A stretch of DNA of 64,000 bases from Streptomyces sp. NBC_01353 (GTDB taxonomy: Bacteria; Actinomycetota; Actinomycetes; Streptomycetales; Streptomycetaceae), in NCBI RefSeq assembly GCF_036237275.1, contig NZ_CP108352.1, positions 8,085,501 through 8,149,500 on the forward strand. Reading direction: 5' to 3'. Below the pieces are notes generated by a model. It was not told the DNA's origin. It worked only from the letters and a program-made list of their open reading frames with translations, and ran no database searches. Both the position numbers and the translations under genes were made by a program. Below are positions 1 through 8,326 of this stretch, one piece after another; position 1 is the first letter of the stretch, and each line of letters starts with the position of its first letter.

Positions 1-2
1 CG

Positions 3-326
3 GACACCCCGGACGTCCGAGAGAAGAACGAGCAGCACGGTGACGAATCCGGTGCCCGAGGCGGCGACATCAAGATCCGGGGTGAGAACTGGGACAAGAT
101 CCAGCCCCATCTCGACGACGCGATGGCCTGGGAAGCGCTGAGCGACGAAGAACGCTCCCAGGCGATCAAGCAACTGGAATCGGACACCCCCGCCGGGCAC
201 CATGTCTCCATCGAACCGATCTACGCGGCGGGCGGCCCCACCACAGGCACCGGCAGCGGTGAACCCGAACCGGGAACGCCGTCACCCAGCCCGAACCCGC
301 CGCCGACACCGCCCGGGAACAACTGA
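3..326 (+). CDS. Hypothetical protein, C-terminal part (5' end outside window)
   Basis: The reading frame is open from the first complete codon of the window to a TGA at 324-326, so only the C-terminal 107 or so residues are visible. The visible part is acidic and hydrophilic (a segment reading IKIRGENWDKIQPHLDDAM), then ends in a Pro/Gly/Ser-rich tail with the short motif PSPSPNPPPTPPGNN. There is no membrane segment or recognisable domain. The stop lies 4 bases before the ATG of the downstream lipoprotein, so the two are probably co-transcribed. I do not recognise the family. Confidence 0.6.
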   Translation, partial: DTPDVREKNEQHGDESGARGGDIKIRGENWDKIQPHLDDAMAWEALSDEERSQAIKQLESDTPAGHHVSIEPIYAAGGPTTGTGSGEPEPGTPSPSPNPPPTPPGNN

Positions 327-330
327 GCAC

Positions 331-798
331 ATGAAGAAGATCACCCTCGCCCTCGCGGCCGTCGCGCTCACGGTCGGCCTGACCTCGTGCGGCCCGGCGG
401 AGACCGGCGGATCTCGCCCGAAGACGCCGATGCCCACCAACGTCCCGACCGGGCCCGAGTACGCCACGGCGGACGCCGTGATGAAGGCGATGGGCACAGG
501 TGGCCTCGAGTGCAAGCTGCTTCGCCGCGCCCAGGCCAACTTCGGCTCGGGACTCGACTGCATGGCCGAGGTGGAGGGAGCGGAGGTCGAGAACGAGATC
601 CATGTACTCGATCCCGCCAGGTTCAGCCGCGACGACATCGGCGACTCCATCGCCGGCCGACGCCAACCCCCGTACAGCCACACCATCGTGGCCGCGGGCA
701 ACTGGTACATCTGGGTCAGGAACCCGGACTACGCCCCCCAGGTCGCCAAGGCGTTGCAGGGCGTGGTCCTGAAGCCCCTGGAGGAGAGCAAGGGCTGA
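331..798 (+). CDS. Small lipoprotein of unknown function
   Basis: A 155-residue protein with a classical lipoprotein signal: MKK, a hydrophobic stretch of about 15 residues, and the lipobox LTSC with Cys at about residue 20. It should be exported and anchored to the outer face of the cell membrane. The mature part is a single hydrophilic domain with three further Cys residues and no motif I can name. The ATG at 331 was chosen because it starts the signal peptide; the frame is open further upstream but that sequence is Arg/Pro-rich and unlike a leader. It follows the preceding gene by 4 bases. Confidence 0.8.
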   Translation: MKKITLALAAVALTVGLTSCGPAETGGSRPKTPMPTNVPTGPEYATADAVMKAMGTGGLECKLLRRAQANFGSGLDCMAEVEGAEVENEIHVLDPARFSRDDIGDSIAGRRQPPYSHTIVAAGNWYIWVRNPDYAPQVAKALQGVVLKPLEESKG

Positions 799-812
799 GG
801 GGCGTCCTCACC

Positions 813-847
813 GGTGGGGGGCCGCGCACGTGGGCGGGCCCCCCACC
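813..847 (+). terminator. Rho-independent-type hairpin after the lipoprotein gene
   Basis: Perfect 11-bp stem, GGTGGGGGGCC at 813-823 paired with GGCCCCCCACC at 837-847, with a 13-base loop. It lies 15 bases after the lipoprotein stop. There is no U-tract, which is common for Streptomyces terminators. Confidence 0.65.
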
Positions 848-938
848 AGCGGGGTTGCGGACAGCACGCGTGGCCGTCGTGTTCTCCTGAGTACCCGTAC
901 TCATGCGCCCGCCCCCGGGATTGGGCATCGTGACGGGC

Positions 939-1376
939 ATGACCCGACCCTCCATGGGATCCGACCGTCCCGGCAACCACGCAGACAGGGGCGCCGACAT
1001 CGGCGCAGGGTGCGGCCTGATGTTCCTTGAGCTGGTGCTGCTGGTGGTGATCTTCGGGCTGTGGGTGGTCTCGGGGTTGTCCCTCGACCCCGCAAACCCC
1101 GGCACGACCGATTCGCTGTGGCGCTACCTGCCCTGGGCCGGCGGGGTGGGCGTGCTCGCCTTGGTCGCGGCCGTGTTCGCCGCGAAGGCCAGGGCCATGG
1201 TGACCGTGATCAGCCAGGGCATCATGGCAACCCTCGTCGCCGTCATCATCGTCGGCGGGATGGCGGGCCAGAAGCATGAGGACGCACGCAACCGGCCTGC
1301 CCCCGAGCAGCCCGACATCGTCGTGGGGTGCCGCAGCGGCGGCGACAACAGTGAGTGCGCCCACACCGGTGGATGA
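939..1376 (+). CDS. Small membrane protein, unknown function
   Basis: About 145 residues from the ATG at 939 (MTRPSMGSDRPGNHADR). It has three hydrophobic segments: FLELVLLVVIFGLWVV, LPWAGGVGVLALVAAVFAA and a third around VISQGIMATLVAVIIVGG. The C-terminal tail is hydrophilic and carries a Cys pair (CRSGGDNSEC) before the end, which could form a disulfide if outside the cell. An in-frame ATG at 903 would add 12 residues; neither start has a strong ribosome binding site. The C-terminal Cys motif recalls an uncharacterised Streptomyces membrane family, but I cannot assign a function. Confidence 0.6.
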   Translation: MTRPSMGSDRPGNHADRGADIGAGCGLMFLELVLLVVIFGLWVVSGLSLDPANPGTTDSLWRYLPWAGGVGVLALVAAVFAAKARAMVTVISQGIMATLVAVIIVGGMAGQKHEDARNRPAPEQPDIVVGCRSGGDNSECAHTGG

Positions 1377-1494
1377 CACCGCCGGCGGCGTTCACAGCGC
1401 AATCCGGCCCTGGCGGCGCGGCGGCGCCGCGGCTCACCGCCGCGGTGCCGGCCCGCCCAGAGCCGGTCACGGCCGGCGCCATGGCACTGGCAGC

Positions 1495-1947
1495 TCAACG
1501 CCCGTACGTGTCGTGGCAGAGGCCGGCGATGCCTGGTGAGACGACACCGTCGGCCTGGCGGCACAGGGATCGCATTCCTGGAGTCTGCTGAGGCGTGCGC
1601 TTCGGTGTCGACTTGCGCTGCTTCTTCGGTGCGGGTGGGGCGGGCTTCGCGTGCTTGCGGTGAGTTGTCTGCCTCCGCTGAGGCTTGTCGGGATGGACCG
1701 GGCGCCTGGGCGGCGCGCTCCGGTTCTGCTTCTTGTCGGGTTCGGTGGACTCCAGGGCTTCGCGTGGCGCGGCCTGCCGCGGCGCGGGCCAGTCCGCCAC
1801 CGGAGCCGGAGGGCGTACGGCGGCGGGCGCGAGGTCGGCAGGGCGTGCGGGTGGCGCCGGGGTCGGAGGCTGGGGGAGGGAGACACATCCGGTGGTGATC
1901 AGGAGCGCGGCCAGGAGAAGCGGTGCGGCGGTGCGGCGAGGGTGCAT
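1495..1947 (-). CDS. Small Pro/Lys-rich lipoprotein
   Basis: A 150-residue protein starting MHPRRTAAPLLLAALLITTGC, a short lipoprotein signal peptide with lipobox ITTGC (Cys about residue 21). The mature protein is a long Pro/Ala/Arg/Lys-rich region of low complexity, probably a disordered wall-spanning linker. It ends in a compact conserved-looking tail, MRSLCRQADGVVSPGIAGLC, followed by HDTYGR, with two Cys. Upstream in-frame starts add only non-signal sequence, so the ATG at 1947 is preferred. The function is unknown. Confidence 0.7.
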   Translation of the reverse strand: MHPRRTAAPLLLAALLITTGCVSLPQPPTPAPPARPADLAPAAVRPPAPVADWPAPRQAAPREALESTEPDKKQNRSAPPRRPVHPDKPQRRQTTHRKHAKPAPPAPKKQRKSTPKRTPQQTPGMRSLCRQADGVVSPGIAGLCHDTYGR

Positions 1948-2063
1948 GTGCCCACGCTGCCTGACCTGGGGGTGTTCGCGTACGACGCCGGCCATCGGTC
2001 CACCGTGACGAGTGAACGTAAGGCCCAGCAGCGCACCGCAGATGGACACCGCCTCCTGGCCGC

Positions 2064-3464
2064 CTACAACATGACGTGCTTGACCTGCGTGTAGTCCAAG
2101 AGGCCGGACAAGGAGAGGTCACTGCCGTAGCCGGAGTGTTTGACTCCGCCATGGGGCATCTCGGAGACCGTCGTGCCGTGGGTGTTGACCCAGACGATCC
2201 CGGTGTGGAGCGCCCGCGTCGCGCGCATCGCGCGGTCGTGGTCCCTGGTCCAGACGCTCGCGGCGAGGCCGAAGCGGACGTCGTCGGCGAGGTGGAGGGC
2301 CTCGGCCTCGTCGATGAAGGGCTGGACGGTCACCACCGGGCCGAAGATCTCCTCCTGGACGATCTCGTCGTCCTGGCGCACGCCGACGACCACCGTGGGC
2401 TCGTGGAAGAAGCCCGGGCGCGGGACATGCCCGCCGCCGGTGACGACTTCGGCATGGGTCGGCACACGGGTCAACAGGGCCTGGACCGAAGCCAGTTGCG
2501 TTGCATTGTTGAGCGGCCCCAGGTCCCTCCCGACGCGGAGCATTCGCGTCGCCGCCACAAAAGCCGCCACGAACGCGTCGTGGATCCGTTCATGGACCAG
2601 GAACCGAGTCGGGGCGGTGCAGTCCTGGCCGGCGTTGTAGAAGGCGACCGCGGCGAGGGTCGACGCGGTGGACTCGATGTCGACGTCGTCATGGACGATG
2701 ACGGGCGCGTTGCCGCCGAGCTCCAGGTGGACCCGCTTCAGACCCGCCGCCGCGGCGGCCGCGATCTCCTGGCCCGCGCGGGCGCTGCCCGTGACCGCGA
2801 TCAGGGCGACGGAACGGTGGATGGTGAGGGCCCGGCCCGTGTCGCGGTCGCCGCAGACCACGTTGAGGACGCCCAGGGGCAGATGGGCGGCCGCGATGCG
2901 GGCCAACAGCACGGAGGAGGACGGGGTGGTGTCGGCGGGCTTGAGGACGCTGGTGTTGCCGGCGGCGAGGGCAGGGGCGACCTTCCACGCCGCCATCATC
3001 AGCGGGTAGTTCCAGGGGGTGATCTGGGCGCAGACGCCGACGGGTTCACGGCGCAGCAGTGACGTGCGGCCCTCGGTGTACTCGGCCGCGGCGGCGCCGG
3101 GCAGGTTCCGGGCCGCTCCGGCGAAGTAGCGGACGGTGTCGACGATCGCGGGCAGCTCCTCGGTCCGGAACTGCTCCGGTGGCTTCCCGGTGTCCCCGCA
3201 CTCCGCGGCGGTCAAGGCGTCCGCGTGCGCCTCGATCGCGTCCGCGACGGCGAGCAGGGCGCGTTGCCGGGTGGCAGGGGTGGTGGTGGACCAGTGCGTG
3301 TACGCGGCTGCCGCAGCAGCGCAGGCGGCGTCCGTGTCCGCCTGGCCGGAGCGCGGGGCGTGGCCGTGCACCCGGCCGGTTGAGGGATCGACCAGCTTCA
3401 TCGTCTCGCCCGAGACGGACGGCCGGTCCTCGCCCCCGATGTGGTTCTCCAGAGTGTCAGCCAC
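2064..3464 (-). CDS. NAD(P)+-dependent aldehyde dehydrogenase, gamma-aminobutyraldehyde-type
   Basis: A 466-residue aldehyde dehydrogenase superfamily enzyme, full length for the family. Visible motifs are ITPWNYP at the cofactor fold, HLELGGNAPVIV with the general-base Glu, and FYNAGQDCTAPTR with the catalytic Cys. The C-terminal part has EEIFGPVV and MPHGGVKHSGYG. The pattern resembles 4-aminobutyraldehyde dehydrogenases of polyamine breakdown, which oxidise an aminoaldehyde to the amino acid. The GTG at 3464 has GAGGAGG 9 bases upstream and overlaps the end of the amine oxidase gene by 8 bases, so translation is probably coupled. The likely job, inferred from context, is to oxidise the aldehyde released by that oxidase or by the Rieske enzyme. 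It is the last gene of the leftward operon. Confidence 0.9.
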   Translation of the reverse strand: MADTLENHIGGEDRPSVSGETMKLVDPSTGRVHGHAPRSGQADTDAACAAAAAAYTHWSTTTPATRQRALLAVADAIEAHADALTAAECGDTGKPPEQFRTEELPAIVDTVRYFAGAARNLPGAAAAEYTEGRTSLLRREPVGVCAQITPWNYPLMMAAWKVAPALAAGNTSVLKPADTTPSSSVLLARIAAAHLPLGVLNVVCGDRDTGRALTIHRSVALIAVTGSARAGQEIAAAAAAGLKRVHLELGGNAPVIVHDDVDIESTASTLAAVAFYNAGQDCTAPTRFLVHERIHDAFVAAFVAATRMLRVGRDLGPLNNATQLASVQALLTRVPTHAEVVTGGGHVPRPGFFHEPTVVVGVRQDDEIVQEEIFGPVVTVQPFIDEAEALHLADDVRFGLAASVWTRDHDRAMRATRALHTGIVWVNTHGTTVSEMPHGGVKHSGYGSDLSLSGLLDYTQVKHVML

Positions 3465-4773
3465 GGCGCAGCGCCTCCTCGGCAGCGGCGCGCCCGGTGC
3501 GGACCGCGCCTTCCATGTAGCCGGCCACCCATTGGTCGGAGCCGCAGACGTAGAAGGGCGGTTCGTGTGTACCGTGCCGGGGGCCGACGGCCATGACGTC
3601 GCCGGGCGTCCACTGGGTGACGTACCCCTGGGTCCACGGGTCGGTGCCCCACAGCCGCAGGTAGGTGGCGAGCGGCCGGTGCGCCTCCTCGCCGTAGAGA
3701 CGGCCGATGTCGGCGAGGAGTTCGTCCGTCCGCAGCGGGCCGGGGATACCGAGCAGGACGCCGTAGCGTTCCGGTGGGACCAGGGCCGAGAGGATGCCGT
3801 CGCTCTGCGGCCAGGTGCTGCCGAGGAGCCCTTCGCATTCCGAGAGGCCGCTGAGGCCGCGGTCGCGCCAGAACGGGCGGGCGTAAGCGGCGGTGAACTT
3901 GGCGGCGAGGGCATGGCGTTGGCGGTGGAGCGAGGCGAGGCGCTCGTCGCTCACGCCGGTGACGGCGACCGAGCGGAGCGGGCCGACGGGGAGGGCGCTG
4001 ACGACGGCGCCCGCCGTCAGGGTCTCGCCACCCATGAGGCGGACCGTGCAGCCACCGGTCCTGCGGACCGCCACAGCCTCGACGGGGGCACCCGTGCGTA
4101 CCCGGCCCTCGAGCTCCGCCGCCATACGCAGGGCGACCGTCGCCGATCCCTCGGCCACGCGCAGTCCCTCCCACGCCTCGTAGTCGTAGTGCCCGGGTCC
4201 GGGCACGGCCGCGTGCTTGCGCAGGGCGGCGAGCAGGGAGGTCCGTTCGTACGAGCCGTCGGCAAGGGCGAGTTGGCCGATCTCCCAGAGACGTACGACC
4301 GCCGGGGTCGCGCCCTGTGCGCGCAGCCAGTCGCCGACCGACAGCCGGTCGAGGGCGGTGGCGTCCGGGTGGGCCCACGGGTCATCGGGGGCGACGCTGC
4401 CCGCGAGCGCGGAGAAGGCGGCGGTGACCTTCGCGTGGCAGGCGTCGTCCCCGGGACCGAACCAGTGAGGCGGGTCCCCGGCGGAGATCCCTTCCGGGGT
4501 GGCGCGGACGAGGTCGCCGGGCTCGGCGACGTAACTGGGGACGAGGGTGAGGCCCAGCTCCGCGGTGAGGGCGATGTACGCGGTGTGCGCCCGCCCGACC
4601 ACCTCGCCGCCGAGCTGGACGAGACGGCCGTCGGGCAGCGCTGCCTGTTCGATCCGTCCGCCGACACGGTCGCGGGCCTCGACGACGAGGACGTCGGCTC
4701 CGCCCGCGGCGAGGTCGCGTGCGGCGGCGAGGCCGGCGAGCCCGGCGCCGAGCACGATGACGTCGTGGTTCAT
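3457..4773 (-). CDS. FAD-dependent amine oxidase
   Basis: A 438-residue flavin amine oxidase. The N-terminus has the Rossmann FAD motif GAGLAGLAAARDL followed by VVEARDRVGGRI. The C-terminus has the FAD-contacting segment FYVCGSDQWVAGYMEGAVR. The family oxidises primary or secondary amines to imines or aldehydes with O2, giving H2O2 and ammonia or amine; putrescine and other monoamine oxidases belong here. No signal peptide, so it is cytosolic. The ATG at 4773 begins directly at the FAD motif and has GGAG about 9 bases upstream. It lies 35 bases downstream of potA and overlaps the aldehyde dehydrogenase gene. A transported amine or polyamine is the probable substrate, by inference from context. 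Confidence 0.88.
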   Translation of the reverse strand: MNHDVIVLGAGLAGLAAARDLAAGGADVLVVEARDRVGGRIEQAALPDGRLVQLGGEVVGRAHTAYIALTAELGLTLVPSYVAEPGDLVRATPEGISAGDPPHWFGPGDDACHAKVTAAFSALAGSVAPDDPWAHPDATALDRLSVGDWLRAQGATPAVVRLWEIGQLALADGSYERTSLLAALRKHAAVPGPGHYDYEAWEGLRVAEGSATVALRMAAELEGRVRTGAPVEAVAVRRTGGCTVRLMGGETLTAGAVVSALPVGPLRSVAVTGVSDERLASLHRQRHALAAKFTAAYARPFWRDRGLSGLSECEGLLGSTWPQSDGILSALVPPERYGVLLGIPGPLRTDELLADIGRLYGEEAHRPLATYLRLWGTDPWTQGYVTQWTPGDVMAVGPRHGTHEPPFYVCGSDQWVAGYMEGAVRTGRAAAEEALRRG

Positions 4774-4808
4774 GGGGTGTTCTCCGATCGGTGCCAGGGG
4801 CGGGCAGG

Positions 4809-5930
4809 TCAGTCGAGGACCAGGCAGTGTTCCGGCTTCCAGCCGATCTCGACCTGCTCGCCGCCGCTCCAGCGGTCCTCCATACGCGAGCGGAAGGTGT
4901 TCTGCTCCAGTACGTGCACGGTGATGCCAGGGGCCAGTTCGATGAGATAGGTGGTGGTCGGGCCGGAGTAGACGGTCTCCCGTACGACGCCGGTGACCTG
5001 GGCCATGCCCGCTTCGAAGTCGGAGAGCCAGATCTTCTCGGGGCGGATGGAGAGGCTGACCCGGCTGCCGTCGGCGACGCCGGTGCGGGTGCCGACGGGC
5101 AGAGCGGGGCCCTGGTCGAGCACGACCTCGCCGGAGCGATAGATGCCGGGGACGAGGTTGGAGGTGCCCAGGAAGGAGGCGGTGAAGCTGCTCGAAGGCC
5201 GCTCGTACACGTCCTCCGGCGTGCCGCACTGCTCGATGCGGCCCTCGTTCATGACCGCGAGGCGGTCCGACATGGTCAGCGCCTCGTCCTGGTCGTGGGT
5301 GACGAACAGGAAGGTGATGCCGACCTCGCGCTGGATCTGCTTGAGCTCGACCTGCATCCGGCGACGGAGCTTCAGGTCGAGGGCGGCGAGCGGCTCGTCG
5401 AGCAGCAGGACCTGAGGCCGGTTGACCAGGGCGCGGGCGAGGGCGACGCGCTGCCGTTGACCGCCCGAGAGCGTGGGCGGCTTGCGGTCGGCAATACCGC
5501 CGAGCTGGACGAGATCGAGCATGTCGGCGACCCGTTGGCGGATCTCGGCGCGGGGGATGCCCTTGCGCTTGAGGCCGAAGGCCACGTTGTCCGCAAGCGA
5601 GAGGTGGTCGAAGAGGGCGTAGCTCTGGAAGACGGTGTTGACATTGCGCTTGTTGGGCGGGAGGCCGGTCACGTCCTCGCCGCCGAGCAGGACGCTGCCT
5701 TCGGTGGGGTCGGCGAAGCCGCCGATCATGCGGAGCAGGGTCGTCTTGCCGCAGCCGGAGGGGCCGAGGAGGGAGAAGAACTCGCCCGGGGCGATGTCGA
5801 GGCTGATGTCACGGACGGCGTAGGCGTGTGCGGAGGTGTCAGGCGAGGCATGGGTGGCGGCGGGCGCGCCGGCGTACTGCTTGCTGACCCGGTCGAGCCG
5901 GACGGCGGGGTGCGGGTGCGGATCCTGCAT
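4809..5930 (-). CDS. potA: Polyamine-type ABC transporter ATP-binding protein
   Basis: A 373-residue ATPase of the spermidine/putrescine subfamily. It has Walker A GPSGCGKTT (about residues 56-64), the Q-loop VFQSYALF, signature LSGGQRQRVALARAL, Walker B VLLLDEPLAALD and the H-loop FVTHDQDEA. The C-terminal third (about 260-373) is the TOBE domain typical of PotA-like ATPases. The ATG at 5930 has GGTGA 5 bases upstream; a GTG at 5939 is the alternative. It should energise the permeases PotB and PotC. It is split from potC by an inserted tnpB element that ends just upstream of the start codon, so transcription and translation may be altered here. Confidence 0.92.
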   Translation of the reverse strand: MQDPHPHPAVRLDRVSKQYAGAPAATHASPDTSAHAYAVRDISLDIAPGEFFSLLGPSGCGKTTLLRMIGGFADPTEGSVLLGGEDVTGLPPNKRNVNTVFQSYALFDHLSLADNVAFGLKRKGIPRAEIRQRVADMLDLVQLGGIADRKPPTLSGGQRQRVALARALVNRPQVLLLDEPLAALDLKLRRRMQVELKQIQREVGITFLFVTHDQDEALTMSDRLAVMNEGRIEQCGTPEDVYERPSSSFTASFLGTSNLVPGIYRSGEVVLDQGPALPVGTRTGVADGSRVSLSIRPEKIWLSDFEAGMAQVTGVVRETVYSGPTTTYLIELAPGITVHVLEQNTFRSRMEDRWSGGEQVEIGWKPEHCLVLD

Positions 5931-5939
5931 GGGTGTCAC

Positions 5940-7319
5940 CGGATTTCTCTGGGGAGACCCCGGGCTTCAGCCTGGGGAGGAATGAGTCCTCGTAGCGGAG
6001 CCGCGCAGCGGCGGAGTTCTCGTCGCAACGGCTATGACCTGTGCTTTCTGCCGTTGTCAGTCGGGGCGGATATGTTGGGCTCGTGACGGCGCATCAGAGG
6101 TCCGAGAGGAGCGGGCACGCCCGCTACACCTACCGGCTCCGTGTGTCGTCCACGGCCCGGGCCGCGTTGGAAGCGGAGTGGGCGAGGTGCCGGTGGATCT
6201 GGAACGAGTGCTGTGCCCGTTCGAAGTTGGCCCATGCCGAGAAAGAGGAGTGCGGTCCGGCACGGTTGGACAGGATGCTGACCGAGGCCCGTAACGCGAA
6301 CGGATGGCTGCGCGAAGGGTCCAGCGTTCCGCAACAGCAGATCATCCGCGACTTCGCCACATCCCGTGCCAAGGCGCTGAAGGACGTCAAGCTCCGGTTG
6401 CCGGTGGGCAGCGGGCGGGGATGCCGAGGTACAAGAAGAAGGATGCGGCGGACCCGAGCCTGAACTACTCGCAGCGCGGATTTCGCCTCAAGGATGGCCG
6501 ACTGAACCTTGCTGGCGGAACTACCGTCACGGTTGTCTGGTCCCGCGACCTGCCCGCTGCCCCCTCGTCGGTGCGCGTCTACCGGGACCGCCTCGGCCAC
6601 TGGTACGCATCCTTCGTCGTTCCCTTCGAAGCGCAACTGCTCCCGGAGACAGGCGCGGTGATCGGGATCGACTGGGGCGTCAAGGAGCTTGCGACCACCA
6701 CCAGCGACGACCACGACCTTCCTCACCCCCAGCACGGCAAGACGGCCGCGCAGAATCTGGCCCGCTACCAGCGGCAGATGGCCCGAAGGAAACCCGCACG
6801 CGGGCAGGCCGGATCGAAGGGCTACCGCAGGGCGAAGAAGCTCACGGCGAAGCGGCACAAGAAGGTGGCGCGGCAGCGTGAGGACACCGCCCGCAAGTGG
6901 GCCAAGCAGGTTGTCCGGAACCACGACCGCCTCGCGGTCGAGGACTTCCGTCCGAAGTTCCTTGCCAAGTCCACCATGGCCGGCAAGGCGGCCGATGCCG
7001 CGATCGGCGCAACCAAGCAAGCTCTGATCCACATGGCCCGTAAGCACGGCCGTGAACTGCACCTCATCCACCCCGCGCACACCACCATGGACTGCGCACA
7101 GTGCGGAGCGAGAACCAAGCACGCACTACCCCTCTCGGAACGTACCTACGCCTGCACCGCGTGCGGAACCGTGTCCCCCAGGGACAAGAACTCCGCCCGC
7201 GTGATGGTTGTCCGGGCTGGTCTCAACCCGGCTGGTGCTGATCGTGTAAGAGCTGATGGGCCGCCGGTCCGCAGCCGACGTGAGCCAGGAATCCCCTCCG
7301 CTAGGAGGGGAGGAGTCAA
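5940..7319 (+). mobile_element. IS200/IS605-type element carrying tnpB only
   Basis: A single tnpB-type gene in the orientation opposite to the pot operon fills the space between potA and potC. Both edges carry a hairpin followed by a GAGGA motif. The left one is CCCCGGGCTTCAGCCTGGGG at about 5958-5977, then AGGAATGAG. The right one is CCCCTCCGCTAGGAGGGG at about 7293-7310, then AGGAGTCAA. The right edge abuts, and may supply, the potC stop codon (TCA at 7316-7318). There is no tnpA. The boundaries are inferred from the hairpins and from the gap in an otherwise tight operon, so they may be off by some bases. Confidence 0.65.
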
Positions 7320-7389
7320 TTCCCGGAGAGCAGGTCGAGGCCGCCGCGTCGGCCGAACAGGCGCGGGATGGCGAGCGCGAGGACGATGA
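6083..7389 (+). pseudogene. tnpB: tnpB (RuvC-like RNA-guided nuclease family), frameshifted
   Basis: From the GTG at 6083 the protein reads VTAHQRSERSGHARYTYRLR and follows a normal TnpB N-terminus to about 6415. The conserved sequence then continues one frame back from GMPRYKKKDAADPSLNY at about 6419, which points to loss of one base in a G-rich run. The catalytic residues survive in the second part: IGIDWGVKEL (Asp), LAVEDFRPKF (Glu) and SPRDKNSARV (Asp). A CxxC...CxxC zinc finger (CAQCG, CTACG) is also intact. The frame has no stop at the element end and reads on to 7389. In other elements TnpB uses an RNA made from the element's right end to guide cleavage. Here the break suggests decay or a sequencing error. 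Confidence 0.8.
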
Positions 7390-8326
7390 GTCCGATGGAG
7401 CCGGCCAGCATGAGGGTGCCGACGGCGTTGATGGTGGGCTGGACGCCGAACCTGATCGCCGAGTAGATGCGGACCGACAGGGGCTGTGGGTCGACGCCGG
7501 TGGTGAAGTAGGCGAGGACGAAGTCGTCGAAGACGAGGGCGAAGATCAGGACCGCGGAGGCGAGGATGCTGGGGAGCAGCGCGGGCAGGGTGACGAGGCG
7601 CAATGCCTGCCGGCGGGTGGCGCCGAGGTCCATCGCGGCCTCCTCGATCTCCGGGTTGAGAGCGGCGATGCGCGAGCGCAGGATCACCGTCACGTAGGAG
7701 ATGGAGAACGTGATCTCGGCGAGCATCACGGTCGTGGTGGACAACGTGATGCCCAGGCCCTTGAACAGGAGCATCGCGGCGACACCGGTGACGATCTCCG
7801 GGGTGATCAGCGGCACGAGCATGACCAGACCGGCGAAGGAACCGAGTCGGCCGCGGCTGCGGACCAGACCGAGCGCCAGCGCCACTCCGAGGATCAGCGA
7901 GCCGGCCATGGCGGCGAGGGAGACACGCAGGCTCATCCCCAGCGAGTCGAGGAGCACATCGTCGCGGAGGAACGCCCCGTACCAGCGGAGGCTGACGTCC
8001 TCGAAGACGGTGAGGGACTTCTGCGAGTTGAAGGAGAAGAGGACGACGACGCCGACGGGGAGGTAGAGGAGGGCGAAGAAGACCGCGGTGACCGCGATGG
8101 CGAAGCGGGGCCGGCGTTCGGCTCCGCGGCGCGCCGCGCGCCTTCGGCGGACGGGGGGAGGGGTGGGGGGCGTGACCGGAAGCTCCGTCGGGGGTCCGGC
8201 CAGCGGGTCCGGCTGCGGGTCCGACGGGGCGTTCGCCAGGGCGGGCTGCGGGTCCGACGGGGCGTTCGCCGGGCCGTCGAGCCGCGCGTCCGCCGTGGCG
8301 TTCGCCGGGGGAACATCTCGGGTCAT
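7316..8326 (-). CDS. potC: Polyamine-type ABC transporter permease
   Basis: A 336-residue inner-membrane permease of the PotC type with about six membrane helices. The EAA loop that docks onto the ATPase is visible as EEAAMDLGATRRQALRLV. The first 65 residues or so are unusual: a Pro/Ala/Asp-rich cytoplasmic extension containing the nonamer ANAPSDPQP twice, then a basic stretch RRRRAARRGAERR before the first helix. The ATG overlaps the potB stop by 4 bases (ATGA). The stop codon coincides with the edge of the tnpB element, so the original 3' end may have differed slightly. Confidence 0.9.
   Translation of the reverse strand: MTRDVPPANATADARLDGPANAPSDPQPALANAPSDPQPDPLAGPPTELPVTPPTPPPVRRRRAARRGAERRPRFAIAVTAVFFALLYLPVGVVVLFSFNSQKSLTVFEDVSLRWYGAFLRDDVLLDSLGMSLRVSLAAMAGSLILGVALALGLVRSRGRLGSFAGLVMLVPLITPEIVTGVAAMLLFKGLGITLSTTTVMLAEITFSISYVTVILRSRIAALNPEIEEAAMDLGATRRQALRLVTLPALLPSILASAVLIFALVFDDFVLAYFTTGVDPQPLSVRIYSAIRFGVQPTINAVGTLMLAGSIGLIVLALAIPRLFGRRGGLDLLSGN

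Noticed and set aside
3457-5930. Firm call of putrescine as the substrate of the transporter and oxidase
   Set aside because: The families fit, but the linked CntA-like Rieske enzyme and acyl-CoA genes suggest other amines; sequence alone cannot decide.
5940-7319. Intact RNA-guided TnpB system
   Set aside because: The gene needs a frame change near 6418 and has no stop inside the element, so an active nuclease cannot be claimed from this sequence.
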